Below are positions 1-6,672 of a DNA stretch of 7,800 bases, in pieces. Every line of letters starts with the position of its first letter. Position 1 is the first letter of the stretch. This stretch comes from UBA1081 sp964495345. GTDB taxonomy: Bacteria; Bacillota; Clostridia; Oscillospirales; Acutalibacteraceae. The stretch spans positions 1 through 7,800 of the forward strand of contig CAZBVV010000083.1 of NCBI GenBank assembly GCA_964495345.1, written 5' to 3'. The notes below the pieces were generated by a model. That model was given only the letters and a program-made list of their open reading frames with translations. It was not told the origin of the DNA and did not search any database. A program made the position numbers and the translations under genes.

Positions 1-53
1 CGTCGACCTCTAGCGTGACAGGCTAGCGTTCTAACCAGCTGAACTACCGGGCC
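1..53 (-). tRNA. tRNA-Asp(GUC), 3' part cut off by window edge
   Basis: Read on the minus strand, the acceptor 5' half GGCCCGG (53-47) is followed by TA, a D-arm closed by GTTC/GAAC, and an anticodon arm CTAGC-CTGTCAC-GCTAG whose loop carries GTC, the aspartate anticodon. The variable region starts, but the T-arm and acceptor 3' half lie outside the window. It sits 6 nt downstream of tRNA-Val and is almost certainly cotranscribed with it from the promoter at 156-184. The fold and the anticodon are read directly from the sequence; the missing third cannot be checked. Confidence 0.93.
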
Positions 54-59
54 ACCTCA

Positions 60-135
60 TGGTGGGAACAACAGGGCTCGAACCTGTGACCCCCTGCTTG
101 TAAGGCAGATGCTCTCCCAGCTGAGCTATGCTCCC
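60..135 (-). tRNA. tRNA-Val(UAC) with encoded CCA
   Basis: A complete 76-nt cloverleaf on the minus strand. The acceptor stem GGGAGCA pairs with TGTTCCC (one G-U pair). The D-arm is GCTC/GAGC, the anticodon arm is TCTGC-CTTACAA-GCAGG with anticodon TAC (valine), and the T-arm ACAGG-TTCGAGC-CCTGT pairs perfectly. The discriminator base is A and the CCA end is encoded at 62-60. It is the first gene of a leftward tRNA cluster, with tRNA-Asp 6 nt downstream, and is expected to be processed from a common precursor. Confidence 0.97.
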
Positions 136-155
136 ATTTCCCTTGCGGCTCAATT

Positions 156-184
156 AATATAACAGATATCAATTCAAAAGTCAA
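156..184 (-). promoter_or_regulatory. Promoter of the tRNA-Val/tRNA-Asp cluster
   Basis: On the minus strand the -35 box TTGACT (184-179) and the -10 box TATATT (161-156) are separated by exactly 17 bp. Each differs from the vegetative sigma consensus at one base. Transcription should start near 149, giving a leader of about 14 nt before tRNA-Val. It is the strongest-looking promoter in the window, as expected for stable RNA genes. Confidence 0.85.
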
Positions 185-187
185 GGG

Positions 188-226
188 TTTTTTTGAATTT
201 TTTTTAAAAATTTTTTTAAACTTTTT
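188..226 (-). promoter_or_regulatory. A-tract region, likely UP element / curved DNA upstream of the tRNA promoter
   Basis: Directly upstream of the -35 box, the minus strand has four A-runs of 7, 8, 7 and 5 bases (188-194, 198-205, 211-217, 222-226). Their centres are about 10.5, 12.5 and 10 bp apart, close to one helical turn. A-rich DNA here is where the RNA polymerase alpha subunit C-terminal domain binds at strong stable-RNA promoters, and phased A-tracts bend DNA. The runs are seen directly; the UP-element role is inferred. Confidence 0.5.
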
Positions 227-238
227 CAGAAGTGTTAT

Positions 239-263
239 AACTGGCTATTTATAGCCGTTTTTT
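239..263. terminator. Hairpin between hydrolase and tRNAs, possible weak or bidirectional terminator
   Basis: A stem GGCTA/TAGCC (243-247 with 252-256) can be extended by AAC/GTT across a bulge. On the plus strand it is followed by G and six T, the shape of an intrinsic terminator. In the leftward direction, which would serve the hydrolase gene whose stop codon lies beside it, the A-run precedes the hairpin and only a poor T-tract (AGTTATAAC) follows. It may therefore end hydrolase transcription inefficiently, allowing some read-through into the tRNA cluster, or act mainly on antisense transcripts. Confidence 0.4.
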
Positions 264-1158
264 AATCTTTTAGTTTTTTGAAAAAATTGCAGAACTTATC
301 TATTGCATCCGTTCCTGCTCCGCTTTCGGGATAAATCACACTGAAAACATGGTCAAGTTTTTTTCCGTCATACTCAGTATAATCATGTAATTTTGCAACA
401 AATCCGTTCTTTCTTAAATCCTCTGCGGCTCTCAGGGTCTGTGAATGAGCCAAAAAGTCACCGCTGCTGGTTATAAGCATCGTAGGCGGCAGATTACCCA
501 TAGGCAGAACGGAATCAAGATTCATAAATATATGAGTATCCTTTCGCTTGTAATTATCGCCCCACATCCGTCTGCAATAAACACCCATTATGCCGTCGTC
601 CATATAAGCAACGGGAGATATAAGAGTAAGAGCCGTAAGCTTCATTTCATAATCTGCAATACCGAAAACACGTCTTAACGGCTCACTTGACATAAGCACG
701 GCAGAATACGCCGCAAGCTGACCGCCTGCGGAATCACCCACAAGCATAATATGTTCCATATCACAACAATGATACTCACATCCGTGTTCACTTATCCATT
801 TTAAAGCAAATCCCACATCCTGAAGCTGCTCATTGACCGTTACATCATTATACAAACGGTAACTCATATTAAACACGGCAAAGCCTCTTTTTGCCATATT
901 AAGACAGAAAATCTTATTAAGCTCTTTGTCGCCGTAAACCCAGCCGCCGCCGTGCACATCAATTATAACGGGTAATTTCCCTGTTGTACCCTCTGGATAA
1001 TATAAATCCATAAGATGATACTTATTACCGTCATCAATGTAAGGAATATCGTTTATTTCAACAATTCCGTCAGGTTTGGATTGGGTCGCAAGCCTTTTCT
1101 GATCCTCAATTTCAGTCTGATGCCAAAACTTTTTAACAAATCTTACAAAAGGTTCCAC
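262..1158 (-). CDS. Alpha/beta-hydrolase fold-3 esterase (hormone-sensitive lipase type)
   Basis: Predicted cytoplasmic serine esterase of the HSL/BD-FAE-like family, which hydrolyses short acyl or acetyl esters; the substrate cannot be read from sequence. With the chosen start the protein has 298 residues. The oxyanion-hole motif HGGGW begins at residue 69, the nucleophile motif GDSAGG is at 141-146 (Ser143), the acid is probably Asp234 (SSGDF) and the catalytic His is 270 (LDHVF). No signal peptide is seen. Start choice: the frame opens with ATGs at 1218 and 1176, but the first lies in the promoter and the second about 7 nt from the predicted transcription start. The GTG at 1158 has an AAAGGTG ribosome binding site 8 nt upstream. 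The gene stands alone, divergent from trkA. Family confidence is high; the exact start is less certain, with ATG at 1176 the alternative. Confidence 0.88.
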   Translation of the reverse strand: MEPFVRFVKKFWHQTEIEDQKRLATQSKPDGIVEINDIPYIDDGNKYHLMDLYYPEGTTGKLPVIIDVHGGGWVYGDKELNKIFCLNMAKRGFAVFNMSYRLYNDVTVNEQLQDVGFALKWISEHGCEYHCCDMEHIMLVGDSAGGQLAAYSAVLMSSEPLRRVFGIADYEMKLTALTLISPVAYMDDGIMGVYCRRMWGDNYKRKDTHIFMNLDSVLPMGNLPPTMLITSSGDFLAHSQTLRAAEDLRKNGFVAKLHDYTEYDGKKLDHVFSVIYPESGAGTDAIDKFCNFFKKLKD

Positions 1159-1189
1159 ACTAACAACACCTTTCATGCAATATATTGTA

Positions 1190-1218
1190 ATTATACCAAA
1201 AGATATTTGCAAAAACAA
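1190..1218 (-). promoter_or_regulatory. Extended -10 promoter of the hydrolase gene
   Basis: On the minus strand a perfect -10 box TATAAT (1195-1190) is preceded by TGG, giving an extended -10 element. A weak -35 TTGTTT (1218-1213) lies at 17-bp spacing. Transcription should start near 1183, about 25 nt before the GTG start codon. A 10-bp AT-rich palindrome, CAATATATTG (1178-1187), covers this start point; it could be an operator but may be chance. Confidence 0.65.
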
Positions 1219-1230
1219 GTGAAAAAAACA

Positions 1231-1259
1231 TTGAAAAATTTTATGTCATATGCTACTAT
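1231..1259 (+). promoter_or_regulatory. Promoter of trkA-trkH
   Basis: The -35 box TTGAAA (1231-1236) and -10 box TACTAT (1254-1259) are 17 bp apart, and TGC directly before the -10 makes it an extended -10 promoter. Transcription should start near 1266, leaving a leader of about 35 nt. That is too short for a large riboswitch such as the c-di-AMP class often found upstream of potassium transporter genes. The ribosome binding site GGAG (1290-1293) lies 7 nt before the trkA ATG. Confidence 0.65.
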
Positions 1260-1274
1260 ACAGCTGTATTACAG
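1259..1274. promoter_or_regulatory. Candidate repressor operator at the trkA transcription start
   Basis: The sequence holds three head-to-head half-sites, TACAG, CTGTA, T, TACAG. The first two form a perfect palindrome, with ATACAG/CTGTAT at 1258-1269; the second and third form CTGTA-T-TACAG. The palindrome overlaps the last base of the -10 box and the predicted start point, where a bound protein would block RNA polymerase. TACA-N2-TGTA is the published core recognised by BlaI/MecI/CopY-type repressors, but no such regulator is encoded in the window, so the binding protein is unknown. Confidence 0.4.
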
Positions 1275-1300
1275 TTATTACCTTTTAATGGAGAAATGAT

Positions 1301-2656
1301 ATGCGTATTGTAATTGTGGGTGACGGCAAAGTCGGTGCAACACTTGTAGAACTCCTTTCTCAGGAAGACCATGATATTGTTGTTATTGACCGTAATTCAA
1401 AGCTGATTGACCAGCTTGTTAATACCTATGATATTATGGGTATCTGCGGAAACGGTGCGAGCTACGAGGTGCAGACAGAAGCGGGAGTAGCAAACAGCGA
1501 CCTGTTTATCGCGGCGACATCTTCCGACGAGCTTAACATTTTAAGCTGTCTTGTTGCAAAAAAAATAGGAGCTACGCATACTGTAGCCAGAGTAAGAAAT
1601 CCCGATTATCTCAAACAAATGCATTTCTTTAAGGAAGAATTGGGACTCAATATGGTTGTAAATCCCGAATATGATGCAGCAAACGAAATTGCAAAAGTGC
1701 TCCGTTTCCCCAATGCAATCAACATTGAAACCTTTTCACGAGGTAACGTTGATCTTGCCGAAATAAAAATAACGTCAGACAACCCTCTGTGTGAAACGGC
1801 AATTTCCGATATTCCGAAAAGATATACAAGCAAGGTGCTTTTCTGTGCGGTGCAGAGAGGTGTAAACGTTTATATTCCCCGAGGCGACTTTGTTATTAAA
1901 AGCGGTGACAAAATCCACATCACAGGCGAGAGAACAAACATTATCAAATTTATGAAAAAGCTGAACATCTACAAACACCGCACAAAGAACATTATGATTA
2001 TCGGCGGCGGCAAAATGGGTTATTATCTTGCCCGTCAGCTTTGTGAAAGCGGCGGTTACAATGTAAAAATAATAGAGATAGACCCCGAAAGATGCACACA
2101 TTTAAGTACCGTTTTAAGAGATGCAACAGTTATAAACGGTGACGGAACGGACAGAGCCGTTCTTTATGAGCAGGGGCTTGAAAACCAGGATGCATTTGTT
2201 GCTCTTACCACCATTGACGAAGAAAATATCATTTCCTCCATGTACGCATCATCTTTGGGTATCAGAAAAACAGTTGCAAAAGTCAACAGAGTATCATACC
2301 AGGTTCTTGAAAGCATCGGAATGGACAGTGCATTTTCATCCAAAGCTATTGCTGCAAACAGAATTATTGCATATGCACGTGCATTGGAGAATTCCGGTGA
2401 ATCAAGCGTGCTTACACTTTACAAGCTTGTAGGCGGTCAGATTGAGGCGTTGGAATTTAAAATCACGGCAGATTTTCAAGGTATTGATATTCCCCTGAGA
2501 GATCTTAATATTCACAAAGATGTACTTATTGCAAGCATTATAAGAGGGGCAGATGTTATATTCCCCGACGGTAATGACCATATAGAGCTTGGTGATAACG
2601 TTATAATTGTTGCAAAAAGTAAACAATTAAGAAGTATAAATCAAATTTTTAATTAA
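1301..2656 (+). CDS. trkA: Trk potassium uptake system NAD-binding subunit TrkA
   Basis: Cytoplasmic regulatory subunit that forms a ring on the membrane protein TrkH and gates potassium flow in response to bound nucleotides. The 451 residues show the full tandem RCK architecture. The first Rossmann domain (about 1-120) has GDGKVG at 7-12 and the ribose-binding acid Asp30. A first RCK_C domain (about 140-222) follows, then a second Rossmann domain (about 229-345) with GGGKMG at 235-240 and acid Glu259, and a second RCK_C domain (about 368-450). Length matches the family. The gene is first of a two-gene operon, with trkH 17 nt downstream. In Bacillota, RCK_C domains of related KtrA/KtrC proteins bind c-di-AMP; whether this one does is not visible from sequence. 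Confidence 0.97.
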   Translation: MRIVIVGDGKVGATLVELLSQEDHDIVVIDRNSKLIDQLVNTYDIMGICGNGASYEVQTEAGVANSDLFIAATSSDELNILSCLVAKKIGATHTVARVRNPDYLKQMHFFKEELGLNMVVNPEYDAANEIAKVLRFPNAINIETFSRGNVDLAEIKITSDNPLCETAISDIPKRYTSKVLFCAVQRGVNVYIPRGDFVIKSGDKIHITGERTNIIKFMKKLNIYKHRTKNIMIIGGGKMGYYLARQLCESGGYNVKIIEIDPERCTHLSTVLRDATVINGDGTDRAVLYEQGLENQDAFVALTTIDEENIISSMYASSLGIRKTVAKVNRVSYQVLESIGMDSAFSSKAIAANRIIAYARALENSGESSVLTLYKLVGGQIEALEFKITADFQGIDIPLRDLNIHKDVLIASIIRGADVIFPDGNDHIELGDNVIIVAKSKQLRSINQIFN

Positions 2657-2673
2657 GGTGAACTGATTAAGAC

Positions 2674-4119
2674 ATGAATTACAAAATGGTATTACGACTT
2701 ACAGGTCGGCTGTTAATGGTTGAATCGGCAATAATGCTGATTCCTTTGGCAGTATCAATTTACTTCGGTGAAAGTATTTTTCCTGTTTACATTGTAACGG
2801 CAGGTATACTGCTTGCGGTCGGTTTATCAGCAGGTATCCCCAAACCGAAATCAAACCGCATCTATGCCCGTGAAGGATTCGTTGTGGTTGCCTTAACCTG
2901 GATTCTTATGTCTCTTTTCGGTGCGTTACCTTTTACGCTTTCCGATGCAATTCCCTCCTACACAGACGCATTGTTTGAAACTGTTTCAGGATTTACCACC
3001 ACGGGTGCATCAATACTTTCTGACATTGAAAGCATACCGAAAAGTCTTCTGTTCTGGCGTTCATTTACCCATTGGATCGGAGGTATGGGTGTTATAGTAT
3101 TTGTGCTTGCGGTACTGCCTCAGAAAGAAATGCAATCAATGCACATTATGCGTGCGGAAGTTCCCGGTCCTACGGTAGGCAAGCTTGTTTCAAAAACAAA
3201 AGTTACCGCAAGAATACTTTACAAAATTTACACAGTTATGACTGTTGTGCAGATTTTTGCATTAAAGCTTTGCGGACTTTCTTTTTTCGACAGCATAACC
3301 ACCGCATTTTCAACGGCAGGTACAGGCGGTTTTTCGGTGATGAATTCAAGTATTGCTGCTTACGATAATATTGCTGCTGAAATTGTAATAACAGTATTTA
3401 TGTTCCTTTTCGGTATAAACTTTAATCTTTTCTACCTTTCAATATTAAAACAGTTCAAGCGAGTGTTCAAAAGCGAAGAACTCTGGTCATATATCGGCAT
3501 TATCGCAATAAGCATTATAATGATTACGGTTGATATTTATCCCGTTATAGGCTCGATAGGTGAATCCCTGAGAGAATCGGGATTTACCGTTGTATCAATT
3601 ATAACAACAACGGGTTTTGTAACCGCAGATTACACAAAATGGCCTGTTTTTTCACAGTTTATTGTTTTACTCTTAATATTTACAGGTGCCTGCACGGGTT
3701 CAACAGGCGGCGGTTTAAAAGTAGGCAGACTTATTATACTTATAAAATCAGGCATAAGACAGCTTAAAAGAGCAATTAATCCCCAAAGAGTAAAATGTAT
3801 ACGGCTTGACGGTGCTCCTCTTGAAGATGAGGTTGTTTCAAGCACAGGTTCCTATTTTCTTATATATATGCTTATAATCGGTGCTTCATCGTTGATTATA
3901 ACACTTAACGATTTTGATTTATTGACATCACTTACATCCGTTATAACTTGCATTAACAATGTTGGTCCCGGATTCGGTGAAATAGGTCCTGTGGATAATT
4001 TTGCCGCATTCTCTGATTTTTCAAAAGTTGTATTGACTGTCAATATGCTTATAGGCAGACTTGAAATATTCCCGATGTTAGTGCTTGTAATGCCGTCCAC
4101 ATGGAAGAAATGCGGATAA
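2674..4119 (+). CDS. trkH: Trk potassium uptake system membrane subunit TrkH/TrkG
   Basis: Integral membrane subunit that conducts potassium (or sodium) ions; a member of the SKT superfamily with four pore repeats. The 481 residues contain all four filter segments, each with the key glycine: TTTGAS (Gly111), TAGTGGFS (Gly218 region), TTTGF (Gly314) and NNVGPGFG (Gly431/433). After the third pore comes the gating-loop segment GSTGGGLKVGR (342-352), and the C-terminus has the typical GRLEIFP (461-467). A glycine in each filter is usually associated with potassium selectivity. The ribosome binding site AAGGTGA overlaps the trkA stop codon and lies a rather long 12 nt before the ATG. An in-frame TAA at 2668 excludes an upstream start. 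A strong terminator follows 19 nt after the stop. Confidence 0.97.
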   Translation: MNYKMVLRLTGRLLMVESAIMLIPLAVSIYFGESIFPVYIVTAGILLAVGLSAGIPKPKSNRIYAREGFVVVALTWILMSLFGALPFTLSDAIPSYTDALFETVSGFTTTGASILSDIESIPKSLLFWRSFTHWIGGMGVIVFVLAVLPQKEMQSMHIMRAEVPGPTVGKLVSKTKVTARILYKIYTVMTVVQIFALKLCGLSFFDSITTAFSTAGTGGFSVMNSSIAAYDNIAAEIVITVFMFLFGINFNLFYLSILKQFKRVFKSEELWSYIGIIAISIIMITVDIYPVIGSIGESLRESGFTVVSIITTTGFVTADYTKWPVFSQFIVLLLIFTGACTGSTGGGLKVGRLIILIKSGIRQLKRAINPQRVKCIRLDGAPLEDEVVSSTGSYFLIYMLIIGASSLIITLNDFDLLTSLTSVITCINNVGPGFGEIGPVDNFAAFSDFSKVVLTVNMLIGRLEIFPMLVLVMPSTWKKCG

Positions 4120-4138
4120 AATAGTTATTAATATTCCC

Positions 4139-4171
4139 TCCAAAGTCATTTATCGGCTTTGGATTTTTTTT
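4139..4171 (+). terminator. Intrinsic terminator of trkA-trkH
   Basis: A 9-bp stem (4139-4147 with 4155-4163, including one T-G pair) with a 7-nt loop is followed by eight T (4164-4171). It lies just after trkH in the right orientation and separates the potassium operon from the lipid genes. Confidence 0.9.
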
Positions 4172-4194
4172 GTTTTATTTAACTGCATTTTCAT

Positions 4195-4263
4195 AAAAAA
4201 AGAAAGGCGACGGACTTACCGAAAACGGTCGCCGCAGGCATACGGCAAAAAAGCCTTTTTCTT
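4195..4263. other. Structured intergenic element with alternative pairings; minus-strand terminator shape
   Basis: On the minus strand a perfect 6-bp stem GGCGAC/GTCGCC (4233-4228 with 4211-4206) is followed by TTTC and seven T, the form of an intrinsic terminator for leftward transcription. On the plus strand the same bases can fold differently: an outer stem 4201-4208 with 4253-4260, enclosing ACCG-AAAA-CGGT (4218-4229) and GCCG/CGGC (4231-4234 with 4243-4246), then a T-rich tract. The 6-bp stem and the second fold cannot coexist. The rest of 4172-4351 shows no gene and no convincing promoter; a 5-of-6 -10-like TATCAT at 4316 lacks a -35 box. Confidence 0.45.
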
Positions 4264-4351
4264 GTTTAAAATTCTTTTTCACGGCAAATAATCAATATAT
4301 CAGGCAAATATTTCGTATCATGGAATAAAAATACTTCAAAGGGGTCATTTT

Positions 4352-4960
4352 ATGAACAGAAAGGATTTTCAAAATGAGCCGCTGTTATACAGATTTTTCC
4401 GTCCCGTTGTAACAGTCATCTTTAAACTGTTGTTTCATCCGACAATCATAGGCAAAGAGAATATACCAAAGGATTCTGCGGTGGTTCTTGCAGGCAATCA
4501 CACATCTTTTTTTGATTGCTTTATGATTATTAGCGCAACAAAACGGTGCGTACATTTTCTTGCAAAAAACGAGCTTTTCAAAACAAGGTTCACCAACAGA
4601 TTTTTTACTTCGGCAGGACTTATCCGTGTTTATCGCAACGGCAAAGACAAAGAAGCAATACAATGTGCCGAAAAATACTTACAAAACGGCTGTGTAGTGG
4701 GCATTTTTCCGCAGGGTACAACAAGTAAAGACGCAAATGAGCCTCTGCCTTTTAAAATCGGAGCTGTTAAAATGGCGTATGATACCGACACGGCGGTTGT
4801 ACCGTTCACAATAAGCGGAGAATACCGATTATTCAGAAAAGGAGCTGTGATAGTTTTTCATAAACCTTACAAAATTAAAACAAACGATTTGCATGACGAA
4901 AATATGAGACTTTACTCAATCGTACTTAACAAAATTAAAAATCAAGGTGATACACAATGA
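4352..4960 (+). CDS. PlsC-like 1-acylglycerol-3-phosphate acyltransferase family protein, altered motif III
   Basis: A predicted membrane-associated acyltransferase (202 residues) of the PlsC/LPLAT family, which transfers an acyl chain from acyl-CoA or acyl-ACP to a lysophospholipid or related acceptor. The catalytic HX4D motif is GNHTSFFD (His50, Asp55), and motif II is AGLIRVYR (88-95). Motif IV is VVPFTISG (149-156). Motif III reads FPQGTTS (119-125), whereas the family norm is FPEGTRS, so both the acceptor-binding Glu and the following Arg are replaced (Gln121, Thr124). A conserved basic, hydrophobic N-terminus (about 11-30) may anchor it. The ribosome binding site AAAGGGG lies 7 nt before the ATG. 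Its stop overlaps the next start as ATGA. It may have a changed acceptor preference or reduced activity; the exact substrate is unknown. Confidence 0.88.
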   Translation: MNRKDFQNEPLLYRFFRPVVTVIFKLLFHPTIIGKENIPKDSAVVLAGNHTSFFDCFMIISATKRCVHFLAKNELFKTRFTNRFFTSAGLIRVYRNGKDKEAIQCAEKYLQNGCVVGIFPQGTTSKDANEPLPFKIGAVKMAYDTDTAVVPFTISGEYRLFRKGAVIVFHKPYKIKTNDLHDENMRLYSIVLNKIKNQGDTQ

Positions 4961-6672
4961 ACAAAGATTATAAAAATCCCATTTTCGGCTACGAAAACAA
5001 AAACGCACCGTACGGGTTTGACATTCCCGATATTTCCATGTTCGGGATGCTGAAAATATCTGCCGAAGCCCATCCGGATGCACCTGCATTTGACTATTTC
5101 GGGCAAAAATGCACCTATTCAAATCTTATAAAAAAAATAGAGTCCGTGTCTCAGTCTTTTGCAGCAATAGGTGTCAAAAAAAATGATATTGTCACAATAA
5201 TCATGCCAAACACTCCCGAAGCGGTGATAAGCATTTACGCACTTAACAGACTCGGTGCCGTTGCAAACATTATTCATCCCCTTTCCGCAGAAGAAGAAAT
5301 AAAAAACTACATCAATTCATCCGACAGCAAAACAGTTCTTATCCTTGACAGTTGCAAGCAAAAACTCCAACAAATCATTAATGCAACACAGGTGAAAACT
5401 GCCATTGTTGCCTCTCCCACGGAAACGTTACCGCCTGTTATGAAAATTCTTTTGAAGCTGAAAAATATAAAAAACAAAAAGGATGCAGAATCGGACAACA
5501 GATTTATCAAATGGCGTGATTTTGCAAAACTTAAAAGTGATGCAACAGAATTTATCCCCGCACATATGCAAAATAACGAACCTGCAATAATTCTTCACAG
5601 CGGAGGTACAACGGGTACGCCAAAGGACATTATGCTGTCAAACCGCAATTTCAACTCATTCGGAATACAGTCGATACTAACTCTCCGAGATGTAACCGTA
5701 GGTGACAAAATTCTTGCAATTCTGCCTATTTTTCACGGATTCGGACTTGGCGTATGCGTACACGTCTGCTTTTGCTTCGGTGCTTGTTCGGTGCTGATTC
5801 CTCAATTCGATGCAAAAAAATTCGGCAGTATTCTCAAAAAGCACAAACCCACAATGCTGTTTGGCGTTCCCACTCTTTATGAAGCGTTGATTAATGCAAA
5901 GGGTGTAGAACACATGGATTTTTCATATCTTAAATACGCTGTAAGCGGCGGCGACACATTACCCGCCAAACTCGAAAAACAAGTAAACGAATTTTTAAAA
6001 AATCATAATTCCGATGTCAAAATCTGCGAAGGATTCGGCATGACAGAAGGTCTTGCAGCACTTAGTCTTTCGGTAGGTGATGCTTACAAATCGGGCACAA
6101 TCGGAAAGCCGCTTATCGGCAACGAAATGTGCATAGTTGAGCCTGACACAATCAATGAAATGCCTGCGGATACAGACGGCGAACTGTGCGTTACCGGTCC
6201 TACGATAATGCTCGGATACAGAAACAACGAACAGGAAACACTTAACACTTTAAGGCTTCACAAGGACGGAAAGCTTTGGCTTCATACCGGTGATATGGCA
6301 AGCATTGATAAAGACGGCTTTGTTCATTACAAGCTGAGGCTGAAAAGAATAATTATTTCATCGGGTTTCAACGTATTTCCAACGCAGGTTGAAAAAGTAA
6401 TTGAGGAACTTGATTTTGTAAAAAAATGTGTTGCCGTTGCAATTCCCCACCCTTACAAAAAAGAGGTTGTAAAGGTTTACGTAATACTCAATGAGAACAA
6501 AGAATACACTCCGATGACTCGTATGGAGATACACGAATACTGCGAAAAAAATCTTTCACATCACAGCGTTCCGTACAGCTACGAATTTGTTGATACGCTG
6601 CCAAAAACACCTTACAACAAAGTAGATTTTCTGAAATTACAAAAAGACAGCCAAAAGGAAGCGATTTCTTAA
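4957..6672 (+). CDS. AMP-forming acyl-CoA / acyl-ACP synthetase (fatty acid ligase)
   Basis: ANL-superfamily adenylating enzyme of 571 residues that activates a carboxylic acid with ATP and passes the acyl group to CoA or ACP. Visible core motifs in order: P-loop HSGGTTGTPKD (214-224), GFGMTEG (359-365), TGD (444-446), the hinge and following segment RLKRIIISSGFNVFP (461-475), and the C-terminal PKTPYNKVD with catalytic Lys555. The overall pattern fits long-chain fatty acyl ligases, but chain length and the CoA/ACP choice cannot be read. It is translationally coupled to the preceding acyltransferase (ATGA overlap, AAGGTGA 6 nt upstream) and directly abuts the following one. Such a context argues that it supplies acyl donors to these two acyltransferases, as the synthetase domain of Aas does in Enterobacteria. 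Confidence 0.93.
   Translation: MNKDYKNPIFGYENKNAPYGFDIPDISMFGMLKISAEAHPDAPAFDYFGQKCTYSNLIKKIESVSQSFAAIGVKKNDIVTIIMPNTPEAVISIYALNRLGAVANIIHPLSAEEEIKNYINSSDSKTVLILDSCKQKLQQIINATQVKTAIVASPTETLPPVMKILLKLKNIKNKKDAESDNRFIKWRDFAKLKSDATEFIPAHMQNNEPAIILHSGGTTGTPKDIMLSNRNFNSFGIQSILTLRDVTVGDKILAILPIFHGFGLGVCVHVCFCFGACSVLIPQFDAKKFGSILKKHKPTMLFGVPTLYEALINAKGVEHMDFSYLKYAVSGGDTLPAKLEKQVNEFLKNHNSDVKICEGFGMTEGLAALSLSVGDAYKSGTIGKPLIGNEMCIVEPDTINEMPADTDGELCVTGPTIMLGYRNNEQETLNTLRLHKDGKLWLHTGDMASIDKDGFVHYKLRLKRIIISSGFNVFPTQVEKVIEELDFVKKCVAVAIPHPYKKEVVKVYVILNENKEYTPMTRMEIHEYCEKNLSHHSVPYSYEFVDTLPKTPYNKVDFLKLQKDSQKEAIS

Noticed and set aside
1..14. SalI-containing stretch resembling a cloning-vector polylinker
   Set aside because: The bases fit the anticodon arm and variable region of a tRNA-Asp with intact stem pairing, so it is native sequence and not vector contamination.
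198..217. A/T runs considered as a terminator for the esterase gene
   Set aside because: The possible stem is made only of A-T pairs without a GC-rich core, and the position fits upstream promoter A-tracts better.
1237..1300. Search for a c-di-AMP (ydaO-type) riboswitch in the trkA leader
   Set aside because: The leader is only about 35 nt after the predicted start and holds no comparable multi-stem aptamer.
1775..2101. Open frame of 108 codons on the minus strand inside trkA
   Set aside because: It lies fully within a well-supported TrkA coding region, has no recognisable domain and no convincing ribosome binding site, so it is a shadow frame.
2139..2432. Open frame of 97 codons on the plus strand inside trkA
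   Set aside because: Alternative frame of the second RCK domain, with low-complexity composition and no family resemblance.
4285..4321. Candidate promoter of the acyltransferase operon (AATAAT, TATATC or TATCAT as -10)
   Set aside because: None has a recognisable -35 box at 16-18 bp or an extended TG motif, so no promoter was annotated.
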